DNA of 64,000 bases from Erigeron canadensis. Taxonomy: Eukaryota > Streptophyta > Magnoliopsida > Asterales > Asteraceae. Made by a program: the position numbers and the translations under genes. Below, one piece after another: positions 58,501 to 64,000 of the stretch (position 1 is its first letter; every line of letters begins with the position of its first letter). The stretch covers positions 38,573,516-38,637,515 of the forward strand of contig NC_057766.1 of assembly GCF_010389155.1 (NCBI RefSeq). Reading direction: 5' to 3'. The notes beneath the pieces are model-generated. The model was not told where the DNA came from. It did not search any database and saw only the letters and a program-made list of their open reading frames with translations.

Positions 58501-61500
58501 GTTTCAAGTACTTGGATAACAAGTGTTTAGGGTGAACTCAATGCTACGTACCAAATGTTACCCATGTGACCCATCGCCTACACTGTTCAGTGTTGCACCT
58601 CAACTTCTAGGATCTAGCCTTTCTATTAAAGTCCCTAGCTTTGATTTGTTTAGCAAGTGGCAATACTTGTAGTCTGATATCTAAACGATTGTTTGTTAAT
58701 TGTTGTAAAGGTCTGTCTTGAAGGAAAAATATCTAAGGCTTCTGCCATGAGAAGTTTAAGTGCTGGCCATCAGCCTCACGGAGACCAAATTCCATGGAAA
58801 TTTTGTGAACAGTTTCGAGATAAAGACTTCCCAAGTCTGTCTGGTGCTAGAATTGTGCGTATTGCAACACATCCAAATGCAATGAAGGTGACTCACCATC
58901 TTTATATATGCATTTCCAGTTATATACAGCATTCTTTATTGAGTTATTCTTATGTATCAATTATTTTAGGTATTTCTCAACTTACTTATTTGTGCATCTA
59001 TTCTACCTATGCATATTACATAAACAAATGTGATCTTATTATATTGCAGCTTGGATATGGTTCGGCTGCCATTGAATTGCTGTCAAGGTACTACTATATG
59101 ATGATTTTTGCATTTTTTTTTTTTAAATGATTCAAATGTACATGTTAGAACAGAAATATGCATGCTTGTTCTGTATCAGAGCATGAAGTGCACTTATCTA
59201 AGACAGCTGCTAATGAAAATATAATGCTGTAGGTACTTTGAGGGCCAATTCACTCTCATCTCTGAAGAAGATGTCAAGAATGATCCAAAATCTACACATC
59301 TCAAAATTACTGAAGCGGCTGAGGAAGTATAAGACCACCTTAGTAATTAGCTTATTTACATTTACTGTTTTCTGTATTTCTGACAAACTATTCCTGTATT
59401 GACACAGGTTTCATTGCGTGAAGAAAATATAAAGCCCCGGTCAGACCTTCCTCCTCTACTTGTACATCTTCGTGAAAGACGGCCCGAGAAGCTTCATTAT
59501 CTGGGTGTCTCGTTTGGGCTTACTTTGGACCTATTTCGCTTCTGGAGAAAACAAAATTTTGCTCCATTTTACATATGTGAAATTCCAGTTAAGTCTTTTC
59601 TGTTACTCAATCTTCATGTACTTTTTTTTACCCCTATCTTCTAATTTAAGGCTCAATCCTGACTATGGTAGTGTCATTAATCTGTCTTTAGAATTCTGTT
59701 ACCGGTGAGCATACATGTATGATGTTGAAACCATTAGACAACGATGAAATTGAAGTTAACGGATCAGATAAATTGGGATTTTTCGGTCCTTTCTATCGAG
59801 GTTTACATTTTTTTCAAGCAAAGGTGTTCTGAAGCTTGTTAATCCAGAGCAATTGAAGTTGACACCTTTTTTTTTTTGTATTACCGTAGCTTTTAGGTCA
59901 GCCTTTGCTAGGCTTTTGTGTACACCAACATTCAATACAATGGAATATAAGCTTGCAATGAGGTATGCATTTTGGTGTCCCAGCTTTTCAAACAAAGTTT
60001 TGATACTCTTATGTATTGGGCTACTTTTTTGTTTTGTAGTATCTTGGATCCAAAACTCAGCTTTGCAGATGTTGATCCTTCATCAACTCTTTCACATAGT
60101 ATGTATGATGATATCATTAAGTCTCCAATCAGTATGAATAGATTAGAAGCTTATGTCACCAACCTGGTTGATTATCACCTGGTATGAAGCATTTTGAATC
60201 AAAATTAGATGTTATATAGCTTTTACTACTTGTTCACAATTAAATGTTCTTGCTATTCAGATTTCAGATCTTAAACTGCCACTTGCATACCTCTACTTCC
60301 ATGAGAAGCTTCCAGTTACATTATCATATGCCCAAGCCTCTGTGTTACTATGCATGGGCTTGCAGAACCAAGATGTTTCTTATGCTGAGGTTTGTTCAAC
60401 TTTGTAATTAACTACTTTCTCTTAGCTGAACACCAAGTAATTCTCTCTATCTTTTTGTATCAACTATTCAATATTTTACAGGGAATGATGAAGTTGGAAA
60501 GACAACAAATATTATCATTCTACATGAAAGTCATGAAAAAGTTCCACAAGTATTTGGATTCAGTAACATCTAAACAGTTTACAGATACGTTGCCCCCTGT
60601 CAAAGAAGTATGTCACAAGTTTTATACAGACTGTTTTAGTGTTTTTGGTGTTTCATGTTTCTTCAACTTTTGACATTAATTAATTATTATGAAAGGAATT
60701 AAGCAAATGGGAAGCCATATATCTAATTTGTTAGCAGCCGGGAGTAATTTTTTTTTGTATGTATAGTATATAGTATTTAGTTATTTCCATTTCCTTTTAG
60801 GTTGAGTTGAAGCCACACTCGGTTTCAGTGGATGAGGATCTTGATGAAGCTGCAAAGGAAGTCAAGGTATGTTTTGTTCGGAATATCTCATTAAATGATT
60901 CTATAGGTTATGGTAAAACGGTGGGTCAAGCTGGTTGATGTCAGGTCAACATGGGTTTGTTTCAAAATGGGTAATATCTTGGTGCATGTTGGGTAAGCTG
61001 TGTTCAAATAAAGCACTTCATGTCAAAATCAATTTTTAAATTTTTTTAATTAAATTTTCTAGGATGTTTTATACATGAAAAAGTCCACTCTGATTAATTT
61101 CAATCCCTTTGACCTGATTCATTTTATGTTATATATATATATATATATATATGGGGGATGGGAATATAAGGCGGTATGCCGGACACAACCTTATATTCCC
61201 TTTTCCCTATATATATATATATATATATATATGGGGGAAGTGAATATGGGGTTGTCCCCCATCTAAGTTTAGATGGGGAACCCCTCACATTTTGGTTTTT
61301 CTATACTACTATATAAAAATTATAACCCCCATGTTGAAAGTTTACAAAAATAGGACATGCGAATTGACCAAAATACCCATAATGAATTAAATCATCATCA
61401 ACCCTTAATATTAAATTACCCCATTAGTCCATTATATTACCATAAAACATCTCTACAAACCTCGCATTTTGGTTTTTTAATCATAAAATTCATGGGGGCC

Positions 61501-61955
61501 TAAGGTTTATTTAAATTACAAAATAATATTTGAATATTTGTGTGTGAGGGGTTCCCCATCTAAGCTTAGATAGGGAACAGCCTCATATTCACTTTTCCCC
61601 TATATATATTTATTTGTTTCGCTTGATGTAAAACATGACACCAATCAACCCATTTACAAGTAAATGTTGCCTGGTCCTTGGAACTTACATTTGTCTTATA
61701 ATATTGTAGGATGACTTGAAAGCAAAAAGGGGCAGTGTAGTGAATCCGGACTTCCTTCAGAGGTACGCCATTGCTGACAAGGATTTAGATTTTGAGAGTG
61801 CTTTGCAAAATGGCAGTGGGAAGATACCTTCAGGTGTAGTTAGTGTCAAGTCTAGTAAAACCAAGGCAGAGAAGTACGGGAAGCCAAAAGAGAAGAGTAA
61901 AAATAAAATAAGCAAGGATGGAAGTTCTTCCAAATCATCAAAGAGGAAAAGATAA
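52555..61955 (+). CDS. NAT10: RNA cytidine acetyltransferase (NAT10/Kre33 family)
   Basis: Twenty-six exons join in frame to about 1027 residues, the normal family length. Edges: 52555-52659, 52742-52833, 53014-53185, 53269-53391, 53611-53784, 53950-54060, 54392-54525, 54607-54700, 54940-55038, 56220-56356, 56884-56981, 57093-57216, 57306-57393, 57893-57992, 58175-58227, 58711-58887, 59050-59087, 59233-59326, 59408-59587, 59692-59800, 59890-59962, 60040-60181, 60261-60389, 60482-60607, 60801-60866, 61710-61955. The enzyme makes N4-acetylcytidine in 18S rRNA and tRNA using ATP and acetyl-CoA, in the nucleolus. Visible parts: N-terminal TmcA-like domain; RecD-type ATPase with GRGRGKSA (about residue 285) and VVDEAAAIP; GNAT domain with RIATHPNAMKLGYGS (about residue 620); C-terminal tRNA-binding region; Lys-rich nucleolar tail. 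Intron 1 starts with GC. No lesion is seen. Confidence 0.95.
55548..55613. repeat. ATT/GTT trinucleotide microsatellite in a NAT10 intron
   Basis: An (ATT)n run passes into (GTT)n and back to (ATT)n within intron 9. Pure trinucleotide runs like this are length-polymorphic in plants. The same 1.2 kb intron also contains several diverged ACACGA/TCGTGTC words near 55360-55810. Confidence 0.9.
56390..56779. mobile_element. 390-bp foldback MITE in a NAT10 intron
   Basis: It is a long imperfect palindrome. Left arm words AAGAACATGGTGAGAACACT, ACTAATTATCATTA, AAGTGTTTAACAA and TTGATCCGTCAAAATCGAAA reappear inverted on the right, ending with AAGTGTTCTCACCGTTCTTA. The centre carries GGATGCA repeats (TTGGATGCA, ATGCATCCA). 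It lies in intron 10, in sequence removed by splicing, and encodes nothing. Confidence 0.75.
61153..61207. repeat. Short foldback between TA microsatellites
   Basis: GGGGGATGGGAATATAAGG on the left and CCTTATATTCCCTTTTCCC on the right form a 55-bp foldback. It resembles the ends of the next element (GGGGGAAGTGAATATGGGG) and may be a deleted relative. TA runs flank it on both sides. Confidence 0.5.
61233..61600. mobile_element. 370-bp TIR element in the last NAT10 intron
   Basis: The left arm runs from GGGGGAAGTGAATATGGGG through ATCTAAGTTTAGATGGGG to AACCCCTCACA; the right arm is its inverted copy ending TCATATTCACTTTTCCCC. TA repeats flank both ends, which hides any TSD. The core includes TCTATACTACTATATAAAAA, which resembles a Helitron 5' end and may be nested. 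Confidence 0.65.
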
Positions 61956-62379
61956 TCTTAACTGACTTGTATTCAACTGTTTAATGTATGATGCCGGGGC
62001 ATTCTCAATTTTGACTTCAACCATAACCGGTTCACAAGGGGTATGGTTGAGATTTATGTTTTCTCATTTTGCTGGATATGGTAAAAGACCAAGCTATTTA
62101 GGTTTTTGTCACTTTTAGATTGAATGATGTATGTTTTTATTTCTTTCTATATATCAATCTTTTAAGCATGAAATCAAGGACAGAAATATGTAGTTTATAT
62201 ATGTATCAAAGAAGATTAAATAGTACACCAGGTACCTTTTTTAACGTTTACAAATGGGTTAATATAATAGTTGGTTACTTGGTTCATAATAATTTCTAAA
62301 AAAAATAACATCAATTTTTTAAAAAAATATATCGGTTTACCCAAGTTTATTTAGATTTTCACAAAATACTTAACAAAAT
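61956..62379. other. 3' flank of NAT10
   Basis: This should contain the NAT10 3' UTR. It is AT-rich and no other gene or repeat was recognised before the inverted 21-bp array. Confidence 0.5.
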
Positions 62380-62770
62380 CACAATAAATTTCAAAAACGC
62401 AATGAGATTCATATAAGAACAATGAGATTCTCAAAATTGCAATAAGATTATACAAAATTGCATAAAGATTTAACAAAATCACATAAAGGTTTAACATAAT
62501 CGTATAAAGATTTAACATAATTGCATAAAGATTTTATAAATATCGTAAAGATTTTGTAACATCTGAAGTTCTTTATGAGATTCTAAATTCTTTATGTGAA
62601 CATCAAGTTCTTTTTGCGATTTTGAAAATCTTTATGCGATTTCCAATGTTCTTTATGAGATTTTTAAAGTTCTTTATGCGACTTTTAAGGTTCTTAATGC
62701 GATTTTCATCATCTTTATGCGATTTTAATAATCATATTGTGATTTTAACAATCTCATTACGCTGTATTGA
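62380..62770. repeat. Inverted array of a degenerate 21-bp unit
   Basis: The right half (from about 62565) repeats a unit like TTCTTTATGCGATTTTNAA with a period close to 21 bp, about seven times. The left half carries the reverse complement, units such as GCATAAAGATTTAACAAAAT, about seven or eight times. The junction lies near 62560-62570. Read as protein the right half gives FMRF-like repeats, a by-product of the 21-bp period. The result is a head-to-head minisatellite of about 390 bp directly behind NAT10. Confidence 0.8.
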
Positions 62771-62924
62771 AGTTATTTTCTCTTTTACTTACACTATGGA
62801 TGAGTTTTATAATTTAATTTAGGATAATAGTATAACAATGAGAGATTATCGGTTTATCACTCTTGGGTATTACTTTATATTTCATTCAATAAATGGTCAG
62901 ATACTATTACAGGAGGCTGGGAAG

Positions 62925-63040
62925 TCTCGATAACCTAGGTAGGCGCTAATACTTGTTATCCATAGATGTAGACATACCTTACCTCCACCTAGGTAGAAAA
63001 ACTGCTTTCAGATACTTAAATACTAGAAAAGGATTTTCAG
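62925..63040 (-). mobile_element. Diverged Au-like SINE fragment
   Basis: The minus strand reads AGCAGTTTTTCTACCTAGGT, GGAGGTAAGGTATGTCTACA and later CTACCTAGGTTATCGAGACT, in the order of the Au-SINE 3' module but with more changes than the copies at 28.9 and 48.8 kb. No TTG tail is clear. Confidence 0.4.
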
Positions 63041-64000
63041 TCTTTGCATTAGATGAGGATTGAAAACCTCTATATCTAAAGGTCAAGATGTTTACCATTG
63101 ATATAAACCATAATGTTTAGTTCATTACAGGCTTATAGCCATACGAAACCTAATATAGTTCGAATGGTTGATGGACAATGTACATACTTGTTGCCCATTT
63201 TTCACGTTGGCTTAAAAATGTAATTATCACCTAGTGTTGTTTGTTGGCCTACGTCGACATTATTTTAACTTTCCTAAGATGACCAAAAGATAGATGTCGT
63301 TGACCATATGTAATCCATGGTTAATACTTTGATTAGATATAATCTTCGTACCCTAAGTTTTTCTTTTTTCATAATGAAATATCCCAATTATTTCTAACAC
63401 ACATAAATAAATTGCACTCCCAAATTAACTTTTCCTACAGTTCTAAAATGTCATCCAAATTTAACATCCGAAGTTTGAATTTAGTATATGTTTTCAATTC
63501 GTAAGGTAATTAATAAACGAAATAGCTAGGTTGTCATTTACTATGAAAGATGTTTATTTTTATTTTTTATTTTAACGGCGGAAGATGTTAGGTTAATTTT
63601 TTAATACAACTATAGTCACCAAATGATAGAAAACAAGTTTTTATTCTTTTATTTCTATATAAGATAAGATACTAAAAAGAATTAATTACTCGTAACATCA
63701 GCCCATTAAAAATCTTCCTCCAAAATTGAATAATTTTAGGCTGTTTGGTGTTGACCAACTTATGTCTTATGTAGTTCCGATTATGATTAGATGTAAAATC
63801 ACTTGGTATTCCAAAAAAAAATAAAGAAGAAAAAAAGAAAGATAAAAAAGATGTAAACTGACTTTCTTTAAAATTCTAAAAGATTTAAATCATTTAATTC
63901 CACTTGGTAAATTTTTTCACAATTTTGAATTGGTTGGTGAGTTATCTTTGCCAACAACCCAATTATCCTTCGATGCATTGCTTTAAAAGAGAACTTTCCG
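63041..64000. other. Intergenic end of window, no gene seen
   Basis: AT-rich sequence with A-rich runs near 63815-63850. No coding sequence or terminal repeats were recognised. Confidence 0.5.

Noticed and set aside
62622..62822. Open frame with FMRF-like peptide repeats
   Set aside because: The repeats come from the 21-bp minisatellite read in one frame. There is no signal peptide, no cleavage-site logic, and the mirror array gives no such peptide.

Overview
This is a 64 kb piece of a plant nuclear genome. It is AT-rich, its genes are split by short GT-AG introns, and its proteins match land-plant families: CSLA mannan synthase, TOUSLED kinase, plant OTU protease and NAT10/Kre33. The space between genes is crowded with TIR transposons, MITEs, Helitron-like ends, SINEs and LTR pieces. 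It looks like a eudicot; the repeat flavour suggests Asteraceae, but that is an inference. No organelle, bacterial or viral segment, tRNA, rRNA or CRISPR was recognised.

Layout. 1-19 kb is transposon territory with no host gene. It holds a TIR element with an 8-bp target duplication (1.54-2.62 kb), a 1 kb Mutator-like element with a perfect 9-bp duplication and arrays of small palindromes (2.79-3.83 kb), a LINE 3' fragment, Helitron-like elements, a 5.3 kb Mutator-like element (8.41-13.72 kb) whose single gene joined a FAR1-type DNA-binding domain, a DDE transposase and an OTU protease domain, and an 0.9 kb TIR element with a perfect 9-bp duplication (18.0-18.9 kb). Host genes follow: an OTU cysteine protease (19.1-20.5 kb, +), a CSLA glucomannan synthase (22.2-25.1 kb, -), a degenerate DEAD-box-like protein (32.1-36.1 kb, -), a TOUSLED-related gene (38.4-44.2 kb, -) and the RNA cytidine acetyltransferase NAT10/Kre33 (52.6-62.0 kb, +). 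A 2.1 kb putative solo LTR, SINEs and MITEs fill the gaps.

The most unusual gene is the TOUSLED-related one. Eighteen exons join in frame and encode an N-terminal DEK-family domain, a coiled coil and a complete TOUSLED-type kinase domain. The kinase has lost the catalytic aspartate (HYD to HYN) and the DFG phenylalanine (DFG to DHG), although every splice site and the reading frame are intact. A CACTA-type transposon terminus lies 16 bp beyond its first recognisable exon. The window therefore suggests a DEK-TOUSLED pseudokinase chimera, possibly shaped by transposition.

The host genes are not an operon and need not act together. Several do share nuclear or nucleolar themes: NAT10 (rRNA/tRNA acetylation), the Cms1-like helicase relative (possibly ribosome biogenesis) and the DEK/TOUSLED protein (chromatin). 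All gene models were spliced by hand from consensus sites and protein-family continuity. Exon edges are exact where frames agree across junctions and approximate where stated.
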